From IMG/VR virus record IMGVR_UViG_3300032334_000488, positions 23,212-87,211 of that record: a stretch of DNA of 64,000 nt; one strand, 5' to 3'. This document shows positions 21,558 to 29,599 of the stretch, in pieces. Position numbers and translations under genes: made by a program. The notes below the pieces were generated by a model. That model worked only from the letters and a program-made list of their open reading frames with translations. It had not been told where the DNA came from and searched no databases. Source of the stretch: a virus. How positions within the stretch are numbered: the first letter of the stretch is position 1; every line of letters starts with the position of its first letter.

Positions 21558-22133
21558 ATGACAACGATTGCTGCCATTCAGGGAGACGGTTGGGTTGTAA
21601 TGGGAGCCGATTCACAGGGCACCTACAACGAGTACCGTAATGTCTTTATGAAAGACCACAAGGTAATTGATAACAACGGAATCTTAATCGCTGGTTGCGG
21701 CATAGGTCGAGGTATGAATCTCCTACAACGTGGATGGAAAGCACCAAAGCCACGTGTTGGAATGACAGATGATCAGTTAGACACATGGATGATAAAGACC
21801 TTCATCCCTGGAATGCGCCAAGTCTTTGTTGATGGCGGTTATGACATGAAGGATGACGGAGATTACGCACAGTTTGAGAACGTCTTCCTTGTAGCAGTTC
21901 AAGGAACCCTATACATTATTGATGAGGACTACTCACTAGATCGTGATGCTCGAAACTACTTCGCTACTGGAAGTGGCGGAGACTTTGCCCAAGGCTCTCT
22001 TTACAGTGCTGGAAACAAGATCTTTACAGACATTGAACTGGCTAAGAAGGCTATGACTACTGCCGTTAATGCAGCCAAAGAGTTTGACACCAACTCTGGC
22101 GGAGAGACCCGTATCTACGTTCAAGAGTTCTAA
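21558..22133 (+). CDS. HslV/proteasome-beta-like Ntn-hydrolase
   Basis: A 191-residue protein. After Met removal it begins TTIAAIQGDGWVVMGADSQG, which places Thr1 and Asp17 as in HslV and proteasome beta subunits. Lys31 or Lys34 (MKDHKV) can serve as the general base, and YFATGSGGDFAQGSLYS matches the HslV GSGG segment, followed by the conserved helix (AKKAMTTAVNAAKEFD). It probably assembles into a ring protease. No ATPase partner lies next to it; the phage MoxR-like ATPase is not an HslU homologue. It has its own promoter-proximal position after a terminator. Confidence 0.85.
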   Translation: MTTIAAIQGDGWVVMGADSQGTYNEYRNVFMKDHKVIDNNGILIAGCGIGRGMNLLQRGWKAPKPRVGMTDDQLDTWMIKTFIPGMRQVFVDGGYDMKDDGDYAQFENVFLVAVQGTLYIIDEDYSLDRDARNYFATGSGGDFAQGSLYSAGNKIFTDIELAKKAMTTAVNAAKEFDTNSGGETRIYVQEF

Positions 22134-22251
22134 GTAACCGTTTGTGATGCGGGTCACACCAGTTGTGAGTTAGATTAGTCACACAACTTAATAAGTGGCT
22201 CCTGAGCAAGAGCACGCAAAAACTGCTCCTTTATTATGTTAAGATTTTGGA
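22134..22251 (+). promoter_or_regulatory. Leader region with a 7-bp inverted repeat
   Basis: No gene. AGTTGTG and CACAACT form a 7-bp inverted repeat (about 22160-22190) that could act as terminator or operator. TATGTTAAGAT upstream of the 22252 ATG is a possible -10 region. Weak evidence only. Confidence 0.35.
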
Positions 22252-22515
22252 ATGTCAAAAACACAAGATAAGCGTTTACAGAGAAAACAAGACCACGCCG
22301 AGTTCTGCTGGAAGCAGGCACAACTCAAGGCAGCAATGGCCAAGACCAATCTAGATTTGGCCGTAGAAACTTTTAAGGATTTAAATAAAGAGATGACAGC
22401 AGAACAAATTCAAGCAACCCAAGAACAGACAGAAATTCAGTACAAGCGCATTGAAGAGTACCTAATGAGCGAAAAAGAACTCTATTTAGAACGTATGGGC
22501 ATCCAACAGGACTGA
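22252..22515 (+). CDS. Hypothetical coiled-coil protein
   Basis: An 87-residue, almost wholly helical charged protein (KRLQRKQDHAEFCWKQAQLK; FKDLNKEMTAEQIQATQEQT). It is a likely coiled coil, perhaps a lysis or structural accessory. No family is recognised. Confidence 0.6.
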   Translation: MSKTQDKRLQRKQDHAEFCWKQAQLKAAMAKTNLDLAVETFKDLNKEMTAEQIQATQEQTEIQYKRIEEYLMSEKELYLERMGIQQD

Positions 22516-22554
22516 TAATAGGACTTAAATCCTGAGGGGGAATCGAGACAGGTT

Positions 22555-22890
22555 ATGTTCATGAAGAGTCTAAACAATGTGTTGATGCGTATTGTTGCGG
22601 TATTTGCAGCAAGCGGTCTTGGTGTTATTGGTGCTGGTGCAATCGCTGGTATCTCAACTATCAAGGCTGTAACAGTCGCAGGTCTCACAGCAGTTGCAGC
22701 AGTTGTAGAAAAGTTGGCCCGTGCTTTTATGGACGATGGAAAACTAACTCTCGACGAAATCAACGCAGCATTCTCAAGCGTTGACAAGGGTGCAAAGACT
22801 GTGGCAGATGTAGAAGTTGAAGAACGTCAAGCAGCAGACAAAGCAGCAAAGGCTGCACCTGCTAAAGAAGACGATCCAAACTACAACTAG
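22555..22890 (+). CDS. Holin-like membrane protein with EF-hand-like segment
   Basis: A 111-residue protein. Two hydrophobic segments (IVAVFAASGLGVIGAGAIAG and VTVAGLTAVAAVVEKLA) are followed by DDGKLTLDEINAAFS, an EF-hand-like loop, and a charged Ala-rich tail. This layout recurs in actinophage proteins often annotated as holins. Location about 1 kb after the endolysin supports a lysis role, but no experiment is implied. Confidence 0.6.
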   Translation: MFMKSLNNVLMRIVAVFAASGLGVIGAGAIAGISTIKAVTVAGLTAVAAVVEKLARAFMDDGKLTLDEINAAFSSVDKGAKTVADVEVEERQAADKAAKAAPAKEDDPNYN

Positions 22891-23063
22891 TCTCTAGTTG
22901 AGTAGAAGCCTCCACCTTTGAAGGAGAGGCCGAAAGAATTAAAGACACGCTGAAGAGCGTAGCCGCACTTGTCGCAGTGATAACCAGGATCTGCCTCAGT
23001 GATGCTACGCTCTTTTTCGTAATCTAAATCGCACTGAATGCATGAGTACTCGTATCTAGGCAT
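22887..23063 (-). CDS. FmdB-type zinc-ribbon protein
   Basis: A 58-residue protein. MPRYEYSCIQCDLDYEKERS and YHCDKCG form the zinc ribbon of the FmdB/CxxC_CxxC_SSSS family, ending LSFKGGGFYSTRD exactly as in that family. A GGAG site precedes the ATG. The stop overlaps the stop of the convergent holin-like gene. FmdB proteins are small regulators of unclear mechanism. Confidence 0.85.
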   Translation of the reverse strand: MPRYEYSCIQCDLDYEKERSITEADPGYHCDKCGYALQRVFNSFGLSFKGGGFYSTRD

Positions 23064-23176
23064 TAATCTTCTCCGTCTATGTGGTCGTTTTCGCAATCTC
23101 TTGCAAGAGTCATTACTACGTATCGTTTGCCGCATATACTACAAGAAAACTTTGCAATGTAGGCGGCATCATCCAT
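23063..23176 (-). CDS. Zinc-finger microprotein
   Basis: A 37-residue protein: MDDAAYIAKFSCSICGKRYV, with Cys12, Cys15, Cys28 and His32 as a likely C2-CH finger. It is joined to the FmdB-like gene by TAATG. These are the only two minus-strand genes between 13 and 46 kb. Confidence 0.6.
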   Translation of the reverse strand: MDDAAYIAKFSCSICGKRYVVMTLARDCENDHIDGED

Positions 23177-23225
23177 CCCGCTATTATGTCCTTACACGGA
23201 GAGATAAAGGGGGCAAAATAGGATC

Positions 23226-23393
23226 ATGAACGGAAACCTGTCAACAAACCAGTTCTCTAGCATTACTGAGAGCAAGCAGGCTATGCCAGAAACTACAAGA
23301 TTTGATGGCCCAGGAGGACTAGAGCCAAAATCAGGCGATAATTTTTCTCAAAATAAAAGCATCTCAATTCCTAAACCAGGATTTAGCGGATGA
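23226..23393 (+). CDS. Small NLSxxQF-tagged protein
   Basis: A 55-residue low-complexity protein beginning MNGNLSTNQFSSITESKQAM. The rest has Gly, Pro and Ser and no evident fold, so it is almost entirely a tag plus a disordered tail. The stop overlaps the next ATG. It shares the NL-x3-QF motif with the GNAT/ART block at 17-19 kb. Confidence 0.6.
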   Translation: MNGNLSTNQFSSITESKQAMPETTRFDGPGGLEPKSGDNFSQNKSISIPKPGFSG

Positions 23394-23590
23394 CAACCAC
23401 CACTACACACGATCCGCTTTCTGCACTTGATCGTTGTGATAAGTGCGGAGCGCAAGCATTGGTACGAGCAACCCTTGCAAATGGTGAACTCTATTTCTGT
23501 GGACATCATGGTCGAGAGATGAGTAGCAAGTTGGTTGCGTCTGCTTTAGTTGTTTACGATCCAGAAGGCGTCTTTAATTATGGAAGATAG
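23390..23590 (+). CDS. DUF7455-like zinc-ribbon protein
   Basis: A 66-residue protein: SALDRCDKCGAQALVRATLA then ELYFCGHHGREM, a CxxC...CxxH zinc ribbon matching an actinobacterial family of unknown function. It overlaps the next gene's start. Confidence 0.8.
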   Translation: MTTTTTHDPLSALDRCDKCGAQALVRATLANGELYFCGHHGREMSSKLVASALVVYDPEGVFNYGR

Positions 23591-23960
23591 ATATGAAACT
23601 GGTAAAGGACTCTTTGGTGGTCCTGGTGGTACTTACGGTCGTTACTCTGTGGGAAGTCGTGTTACGGCGCAAGGAAAGAATCTAAGAAATCTTTCTACAC
23701 AATTTGGTAATGCAGAAGATATCGAAGAACAACAGCGTCGTCGATTTGGTCGTCGTCATGAGTCTGGTTATTCAGGTGCAGGATTTTGGTTTTGGAACTA
23801 TCCAAACATGGTAGGTGCAATCGGTGCAGGAACTGATCCACACGAAACTGGAAAAGATCAAGATCAACCAATGAGTGGTTCAAGTGATGCAGCATCTGCA
23901 ACTAGTGGTGCAGGTAACGGTGGAACTGCTGCAGGTTTTATCGGAGGTTTGGGTACGTGA
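23580..23960 (+). CDS. Hypothetical Gly-rich protein containing NLSTQF
   Basis: A 126-residue protein with a Gly-rich N-terminus (GKGLFGGPGGTYGRYSVGSR), then NLRNLSTQFGNAEDIEEQQR, an aromatic segment (GAGFWFWNYPNMVG) and a Ser/Gly-rich end. The start at 23580 (ATG) is chosen over upstream codons that lie inside the previous gene. A virion or assembly role is possible. Confidence 0.6.
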   Translation: MEDRYETGKGLFGGPGGTYGRYSVGSRVTAQGKNLRNLSTQFGNAEDIEEQQRRRFGRRHESGYSGAGFWFWNYPNMVGAIGAGTDPHETGKDQDQPMSGSSDAASATSGAGNGGTAAGFIGGLGT

Positions 23961-24184
23961 GTGACAAAGTTCCACAACTCAATAGAAAACCTTTAACTGT
24001 TAATCCAAACAGACAAGCACGTAAAACTGAGTTTGGTTTTAATGCAAATCTTGGTTATAAGTCTGTAGCAGAACCAACAACTATGTCGTGGGCTAATCGT
24101 GGTAAAGGTGTACAAGGAGAATCAGTAAACTCTCAAAATGTTGCCTCTAAGTTTGTCGTTAGAAAACCAGGCAAGGCGCTATAA
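23957..24184 (+). CDS. Hypothetical basic protein (GTG start)
   Basis: A 75-residue basic, low-complexity protein (MSDKVPQLNRKPLTVNPNRQ; ASKFVVRKPGKAL). It is coupled to the preceding gene by a 4-nt GTGA overlap. No family is recognised. Confidence 0.55.
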   Translation: MSDKVPQLNRKPLTVNPNRQARKTEFGFNANLGYKSVAEPTTMSWANRGKGVQGESVNSQNVASKFVVRKPGKAL

Positions 24185-24221
24185 TTCCGTAAGAGGGCAA
24201 TAAGTATTCCGAGGGGAAAAC

Positions 24222-26846
24222 TTGAGACCATTGCGTTTATTCGCAACACTATTTCTCACAACAGTTCTTTATTTATTAGGTCAATCAACTTCGTATGCAG
24301 ATGATGTCGTGCCACCTGCCCCAGAACAGGTGGTCGTTAGTCCTGCCCAAGCAGCGGTAAACACTGCACTGGCTACAGCAACGGTTGAGGTTGCTCAAGC
24401 AGTTGCTGCATCAGATACAGCCACAGCAACAGTAGCAACAGCAGTAACTGCAGTTACAACCGCAAACACAGAAGTTGCTCAAGCAAATACCGCAGTAGCA
24501 ACAGCAGTTGCAGCGGTTGCAGAGGTTGCAAACACCAGTTCGATTGCACCAACTGCAGCCACAGTAACACAAGACGTTACTACTGCAGTAGCAGCAGTAA
24601 CCAATGCAGTCGCAGCAATACCTGCAAATGCAACAACAGCAACCTCAGAGGTTACAACTGCACAGACTACTGTTACAGAAGCAACAGCAACAGTAGCCGC
24701 AGCAACAACAACTTTGGTTGAGGCTGTAGTTGCAGCATCTACACCTGCAGCAAGCGCTACACCAACACCCGAAGTAACAATTACCCAGGTTGCAACTCAA
24801 GTAGCAACAGAGGCGGCACAAGCAGCAACAGCAACAACTGCCGTACAGAATGCAGCAACTCAAATACAAGAAGCAAGCACTGCAGTAACAGCCGCAACTA
24901 CAGCCGTTGCAGCAGTTTCTCCAGCACGTACGGAAGCACAAACTCAGTTAACACAAGCCAACGTAGCAATTAACAACGCACAAGATGCAGTCAACGCACT
25001 AGCGGCAACTATTGGTGCTTCAACAAACGTGTTAGCAAACACTGATGATGCTGGCGTTCGTATGAACCTACCGTTTAATTTACGTATGGGTAATACTGTT
25101 TACAACAATGTCTACGTAGGATCTAACGCAACTATTACTTTTGGCGTTAACGAAGGCGGAAACTACTACTCAACACCTTCTGCACCATCTATTTCTATTG
25201 CAGGATATGACTGGACCACATGGAGTAATGGCTCTGGCGTTACTTACTCAACAACTACTAATACCCTTACTGTTGCTTGGGATGTGCGTCCATACCCTCA
25301 AATGACTGCAGATACACAGATGACTCAAATTCGTTTTAACGCCGATGTCAATCCAGCAGATGGGGCATGGGCAGCCGACGTAAGCGTTACTGGCCCAATC
25401 CCAAACGGTGCTCGCTTTAACATTCGTCCAACTACTAACGGAACAATTATTCCAATTATTGACACAAACTCTGGTCCTGGATTTAACGGAACTATTAGCC
25501 AAGGTGCGCCATTTACACCAATTCCAGACCCAAGTACTGCTGCAGTTCAGTCTGCAATTGATACTGCAAATGCACAGATCGCAACTTTAAATGCTGCGAT
25601 TACAAACGTGGTTGCTGCTAATACTGCAACTGCAACAGCAGCATCACGAATTGCCCCAGTAACCGCAGTATCTGCAAACACGGTTACAGCATTAAACACA
25701 GCCACTACAGACTTGACTACTAAAGTTGAGAACCTTGCAGTTGTTTCTACTGCAGTTGACAAGGTAGTAACAGCGCCAACAGTTATTGAATCAGCACAAA
25801 CAACTATTACTGCTATTCCTGCTCCCGCTCCAGAACCTGCGCCCACTCCTGCTCCCACACCACAACCACAGCCAGAGCCACAACCCCAGCCAACACCAGA
25901 CCCAACACCATCCCCAGAACCAACACCTGAACCTCCTACTCCTGATCCAATTCCTGAACCACCTGTAAATCCTCCTGATACTGACACAGGTCCTGATATG
26001 CCTCCTCAACCTTCTGAAGAGCCTCCTGCACCTGCGGAGGAACCACCAGTACCTGTTGAGGAGCCACCAGCAACTGCTGAAGAACCACCTGCGACTGCTG
26101 AAGAACCGCCTGTAGCAATTCCTGATCCTGATGGTTCGATTGGTGAACCAGAAACTCCAGCCGAGCCACCAGTAGACCCAGCGCCTGAACCTGAACCTGA
26201 GCCTGCTCCTGAACCTGCTCCTGCGCCAGAACCAGCGCCTGAACCAAAGCCTGAACCTGCTCCTGCACCTGAACCTCCTGCTCCTGCTCCTACACCAACT
26301 GTAGCAGAGGCTGTTAAAGATGCGATGGCAGATGGAAAACTTACAAACGCTGAGAAGGCTGTTGTTGCTGAGGCACTTATTGCTGCAGTTGCACCAGGTC
26401 AAGCAGTCAGTGCTGCAGACATAAAAGAAGCAGGACTTGAATACAAAGATCTTCCTCCAGCAACTCCTGTAGAGGTTCGCACCGATGAGAAGGGTAATGA
26501 AGTTATCATTACTGCAGAAGTTGCGGCACAAGTTGAATTGTTACAAGATCCAGGCGCATTATTATCAACAGCACTATCTGATCCAGGCGCAGCGTTAGCA
26601 GCCCTTGGAAGTATCGGTGCAGATATGTCACCAGAAGAACGTGAAGAAGCGACAAAGATGGTTGTTGCAACAGTGATTGCATCTGGCGCTGCGTTGAACG
26701 CAGTAGGTGCAGCAGCAGGAGCAGCAACTGGTGGTGCCACTGGAGGATCACGAAGTGGTGGCGGTGGTTCTGGTGGCGGTAGCGGTGGCGGTGGAGGCGG
26801 TTCTAGTGAGAGCAAAGCAATGAGACGAAGAAAGGAAGCAATATGA
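24222..26846 (+). CDS. Large secreted Ala/Thr- and Pro-rich surface protein
   Basis: An 874-residue protein with a TTG start after GAGGGG. Residues 1-27 are a signal peptide ending SYADD. Residues 30-265 are an Ala/Thr/Val-rich repetitive helical region. Residues about 266-436 form a beta-rich domain (VRMNLPFNLRMGNTVYNNVY; ATITFGVNEGG). A second Ala/Thr helical part follows, then a Pro/Glu-rich linker (534-690), a helical domain with DGKLTNAEKAVVAEAL, and a Gly-rich tail ending in basic residues. It may be a cell-surface or virion fibre protein; the signal peptide is unusual for a virion component. Confidence 0.65.
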   Translation: MRPLRLFATLFLTTVLYLLGQSTSYADDVVPPAPEQVVVSPAQAAVNTALATATVEVAQAVAASDTATATVATAVTAVTTANTEVAQANTAVATAVAAVAEVANTSSIAPTAATVTQDVTTAVAAVTNAVAAIPANATTATSEVTTAQTTVTEATATVAAATTTLVEAVVAASTPAASATPTPEVTITQVATQVATEAAQAATATTAVQNAATQIQEASTAVTAATTAVAAVSPARTEAQTQLTQANVAINNAQDAVNALAATIGASTNVLANTDDAGVRMNLPFNLRMGNTVYNNVYVGSNATITFGVNEGGNYYSTPSAPSISIAGYDWTTWSNGSGVTYSTTTNTLTVAWDVRPYPQMTADTQMTQIRFNADVNPADGAWAADVSVTGPIPNGARFNIRPTTNGTIIPIIDTNSGPGFNGTISQGAPFTPIPDPSTAAVQSAIDTANAQIATLNAAITNVVAANTATATAASRIAPVTAVSANTVTALNTATTDLTTKVENLAVVSTAVDKVVTAPTVIESAQTTITAIPAPAPEPAPTPAPTPQPQPEPQPQPTPDPTPSPEPTPEPPTPDPIPEPPVNPPDTDTGPDMPPQPSEEPPAPAEEPPVPVEEPPATAEEPPATAEEPPVAIPDPDGSIGEPETPAEPPVDPAPEPEPEPAPEPAPAPEPAPEPKPEPAPAPEPPAPAPTPTVAEAVKDAMADGKLTNAEKAVVAEALIAAVAPGQAVSAADIKEAGLEYKDLPPATPVEVRTDEKGNEVIITAEVAAQVELLQDPGALLSTALSDPGAALAALGSIGADMSPEEREEATKMVVATVIASGAALNAVGAAAGAATGGATGGSRSGGGGSGGGSGGGGGGSSESKAMRRRKEAI

Positions 26847-27007
26847 GAATCCTAAAAGACATGGTTGACCAACTATGGACTCTCCTTGGAATGTTCATTG
26901 CATGGGTCGTACTCGACGGAAGTGCAAAGACTATCGTTGGATACGCCATTATTGGAACAATCTTTGCTTGGGTCATTACGTATCCCCTGCGTAATCGAGA
27001 CGAATAA
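26843..27007 (+). CDS. Two-span membrane microprotein (holin-like)
   Basis: A 54-residue protein with two hydrophobic spans (LWTLLGMFIAWVVLDG and VGYAIIGTIFAWVITYPL) and charged ends. Its size and topology fit a small holin or antiholin. It is coupled to the preceding gene by ATGA. Confidence 0.6.
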   Translation: MRILKDMVDQLWTLLGMFIAWVVLDGSAKTIVGYAIIGTIFAWVITYPLRNRDE

Positions 27008-27043
27008 GGGATTATTAGGCGAGGGCACTTAGTAAGGAGAAAC

Positions 27044-27235
27044 ATGGATATCAACGTACTTAAGGCTGCAGGAGCAACTTGGCTTCGTGCATCTGTTGCT
27101 GCAGTAGCAGCACTCTACATGGCGGGCATCACAGACCCAAAGACATTGGCTAACGCTTTTGTTGCAGGTCTACTTGGACCAGCAGCAAAGTTTGTAAATC
27201 CAAAAGACCCATCATACGGTTTCGGCAAGAAGTAA
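27044..27235 (+). CDS. Small holin-like membrane protein
   Basis: A 63-residue protein: ATWLRASVAAVAALYMAGIT then AFVAGLLGPAAKFVNPKDPS. Similar actinophage proteins with a DP-x-AL-NA segment and a terminal NPKDPxxG are often annotated as holins. AAGGAGA precedes the ATG. Confidence 0.6.
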   Translation: MDINVLKAAGATWLRASVAAVAALYMAGITDPKTLANAFVAGLLGPAAKFVNPKDPSYGFGKK

Positions 27236-27253
27236 TTTAAAGGAGAAGCACCA

Positions 27254-27634
27254 GTGACAAATACCTTTGCAACTATTGGCATTGTTGCTGGTGCTCTCAT
27301 TAGCATCGGAGTGCTCTTGAGCCCATTGTACAAAAAACTAAAACGCTTTATGCAATGGATGGAACGATTCATGCGTGACTGGGAAGGCGAAGAAGCCTCA
27401 CCAGGACGTGATCGAGTTCCAGGTGTAATGGAGCGCCTTAATAAGATGGATGGCGAACTCAGCCAGAATGGCGGCTACACAACAGTCAAAGACCGAGTAG
27501 ATCGTCTCTATGAAAACCAGGCACGGGTGATTGAGACCCAAGAAAAGATGCTAGAAGCCTTTGTAGAGATGGGTGAGCGTCTTATTGCCATTGAAAATTG
27601 TTTGACAGACACAAAGACTGAACCCCGTATTTAA
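27254..27634 (+). CDS. Membrane-anchored coiled-coil protein (GTG start)
   Basis: A 126-residue protein with an N-terminal span (FATIGIVAGALISIGVLLSP), a basic stretch (LYKKLKRFMQWMERFMRDWE), then a coiled-coil-like C-terminal half (ENQARVIETQEKMLEAFVEM). This resembles DUF2746-type proteins next to phage holins and may span to the cell wall during lysis. Confidence 0.6.
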   Translation: MTNTFATIGIVAGALISIGVLLSPLYKKLKRFMQWMERFMRDWEGEEASPGRDRVPGVMERLNKMDGELSQNGGYTTVKDRVDRLYENQARVIETQEKMLEAFVEMGERLIAIENCLTDTKTEPRI

Positions 27635-27648
27635 GGGAAGATAGACCC

Positions 27649-28029
27649 ATGAATGAGATAAATCCTTTCCTATCTGTAAGCCGCATGATCGGTGACCAGT
27701 ACCGTAAGGGTGCTCGTCAAGCACGAGACATCAGCGTCCATCACGACCTTCAAACTGCACTAGCAACACATGCAGTTCAGTACGAGGCGGTAACTCGTCA
27801 AGCAGCACAACAGGCACGTTTGACTGAGCGCTCAGAAAAGAATCGCTCATCAAGAGCAACAGAGTTTTTTGGCATGGTTCATTCACACGCACAACCAGGA
27901 AAGCCAGTGTCAATTAAGCACGGAGACATTCACGCTAGTTACACACCTGCTGCTCCTGCAGTACCTGCTGCTCCTAAGCCAGGAAGAGTTCCTGTGAAGA
28001 AGAACAGGGGCGGAAAGAGCCCTCGCTAA
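27649..28029 (+). CDS. Hypothetical basic protein
   Basis: A 126-residue protein: a helical N-terminal 65 residues (DQYRKGARQARDISVHHDLQ; AVQYEAVTRQAAQQARLTER), then a Pro/Lys-rich tail (PAAPKPGRVPVKKNRGGKS). The tail could contact DNA or a membrane. No family is recognised. Confidence 0.6.
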   Translation: MNEINPFLSVSRMIGDQYRKGARQARDISVHHDLQTALATHAVQYEAVTRQAAQQARLTERSEKNRSSRATEFFGMVHSHAQPGKPVSIKHGDIHASYTPAAPAVPAAPKPGRVPVKKNRGGKSPR

Positions 28030-28379
28030 TGGCTGGCCAACTTGACAAGGGCCACGACTCTTACAGCCACTTTAACGACGGAGTCAACAGTCGTGTAAAT
28101 CCCATGACTGCAATCGATAAGAAGATTCTAAATTTTGCTGTTAAGATTGCAAACAACCCAGTAACAAAGACTCACGGTCAGATCCTCCGTAACTTCGGAA
28201 TGTATCCTCCAGAGTTTTGGACAAGGGCTCAGAATCTTTCTGGTCATCCAGAAGTTCCTGAAGAACACAAACAAAAACTTGCTGAAATGTTTCCAGACCC
28301 ATCACGTCCAGGACCTATGGGTGGCGGTGCTGATGTGAACACAGAGAGCAAAAAGTTTAGTCATGGATTGGAGTGGTAA
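28029..28379 (+). CDS. DUF3263-like helical protein
   Basis: A 116-residue protein. KKILNFAVKIANNPVTKTHG followed by FGMYPPEFWTRAQNLSGHPE resembles the small HTH-like DUF3263 family of actinobacteria. The C-terminal part is disordered. It may bind DNA; its position before the head genes could mean a packaging or late-regulation role. Confidence 0.6.
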   Translation: MAGQLDKGHDSYSHFNDGVNSRVNPMTAIDKKILNFAVKIANNPVTKTHGQILRNFGMYPPEFWTRAQNLSGHPEVPEEHKQKLAEMFPDPSRPGPMGGGADVNTESKKFSHGLEW

Positions 28380-28630
28380 TGAAGTGTGTCAACTGCAGTA
28401 GACCAGCACTTTTTGAGTATCGCTTAACTGAAGAAACATCTATCTTTTATTGCGATAAAGATTTGCCAAAGTTCTTAGAAGAAAGAAAAAAGGCAGGTCT
28501 ATTAACTCTTACTCAAGAGTACAAAGATTCGGCCAAGACAGCGTTAGAGGCTGTAACTTATGAGCCTTCTATTCCAGCATCGACAGATGAGGCTCCTAAG
28601 AAGAAGACCATTAAAAAGTCGGCAAAGTAA
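28379..28630 (+). CDS. Zinc-ribbon protein with basic tail
   Basis: An 83-residue protein: MKCVNCSRPALFEYRLTEET then IFYCDKDLPKFL, a CxxC...C zinc-binding pattern, followed by a Lys-rich tail (KKKTIKKSAK). The ATG at 28379 overlaps the previous stop (TAATG). Confidence 0.65.
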   Translation: MKCVNCSRPALFEYRLTEETSIFYCDKDLPKFLEERKKAGLLTLTQEYKDSAKTALEAVTYEPSIPASTDEAPKKKTIKKSAK

Positions 28631-28867
28631 ATGAAGGTCATACGCAAGTTTGCGATACAAGGCCATGAAATTCCATCATCTGCTCACAGTCCTAGAGGAC
28701 CATTTCCTCCAGAGGTTCTAGCAGGTCCTCAGATGGACCCTTCCGAATATCACTCTGATTCACTCCATGTAGGGTTAGATGACATCAGATTCTTCAAATG
28801 CAAGGAATGCCACACAGTTCTAGAAACAAATGAACTTGAAGACCATGATTGCGATGATTTTAAGTAG
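28631..28867 (+). CDS. C2H2-like zinc-finger protein
   Basis: A 78-residue protein. The C-terminal CKECHTVLETNELEDHDC is a single finger with ligands Cys, Cys, His, Cys. It begins exactly after the preceding stop. It probably works in the head-gene neighbourhood; function unknown. Confidence 0.65.
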   Translation: MKVIRKFAIQGHEIPSSAHSPRGPFPPEVLAGPQMDPSEYHSDSLHVGLDDIRFFKCKECHTVLETNELEDHDCDDFK

Positions 28868-28876
28868 ACTTGTCAT

Positions 28877-28895
28877 GCCTCTAAGCGCATGAGGC
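28877..28895 (+). terminator. Weak hairpin before the head operon
   Basis: GCCTC/GAGGC with a 9-nt loop, followed by TTTAA, then the 12-bp palindrome TTCTCTAGAGAA (28902-28913) in front of the 28926 gene. It could end the preceding transcript or regulate the next. Confidence 0.35.
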
Positions 28896-28925
28896 TTTAA
28901 CTTCTCTAGAGAAAGCAGACTATTC

Positions 28926-29582
28926 ATGGCAACAAATAACAACGGTAATCTTCTAGATTCCGCAGGTGAGGTCGCTATTGACTTCGTATGGGGTAACTTC
29001 CCTATTCAACCAAATGATGCTCGTCCAAACACAACAGCAGAGCGTCTAGATCCAGCATTAGATAGCCACATCATCGCTCTTTCAGGATGGAATGGCTACC
29101 CACAGTACACACCAGATACACCAGGAGAAGATGTAGCAGGTTCAACTGACTATATCCTTACTCCAAATGTTCTTGGTCTTACAACAGCACTTGCACAAGA
29201 TGCGTTGAAGGATGCGTCATTCGGAACAATCACTGTGAACACAGCAGCAACAAACGCTGCTAAGTCAATTACAGACGTTGACCGTGCTGAGGGCTCAACA
29301 ACTGCTCGCATTACAGCAACAGGTGCAACTGCAGCATACCCAGTTGGTACAAAGATCACAGTCGCTTCAACAGGAACTGTTGATGGAACTTGGACTGTAA
29401 CTGCAAACGAAAGCACCGATAAGGTTTACTTTGTTACAAATGCAAGCACAGCATTGTCTACAGGAACTGGTTCAGTAATTGGTGTTCCAGGAACAATCAA
29501 GGCACAGTCAATTGCAGCAGCACAGAACAACATTGTTCCAGGTTCTGTAATTAACATTACACCTTGGGCAGCAGCATCCTAA
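28926..29582 (+). CDS. Putative structural protein, Thr/Ala-rich
   Basis: A 218-residue protein. An N-terminal region (VAIDFVWGNFPIQPNDARPN) is followed by a beta-rich Ala/Thr region (ARITATGATAAYPVGTKITV; GTVDGTWTVTANESTDKVYF), like an Ig-type decoration domain. Location before the packaging genes suggests a capsid decoration or minor virion protein. Confidence 0.6.
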   Translation: MATNNNGNLLDSAGEVAIDFVWGNFPIQPNDARPNTTAERLDPALDSHIIALSGWNGYPQYTPDTPGEDVAGSTDYILTPNVLGLTTALAQDALKDASFGTITVNTAATNAAKSITDVDRAEGSTTARITATGATAAYPVGTKITVASTGTVDGTWTVTANESTDKVYFVTNASTALSTGTGSVIGVPGTIKAQSIAAAQNNIVPGSVINITPWAAAS

Positions 29583-29599
29583 TCTGATAGGATAAAACA

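Noticed and set aside
24645-26815. Large minus-strand frames opposite the secreted protein
   Set aside because: They mirror Ala/Thr and Pro/Glu codon runs of the plus-strand gene and have Cys- or Arg-rich nonsense composition.
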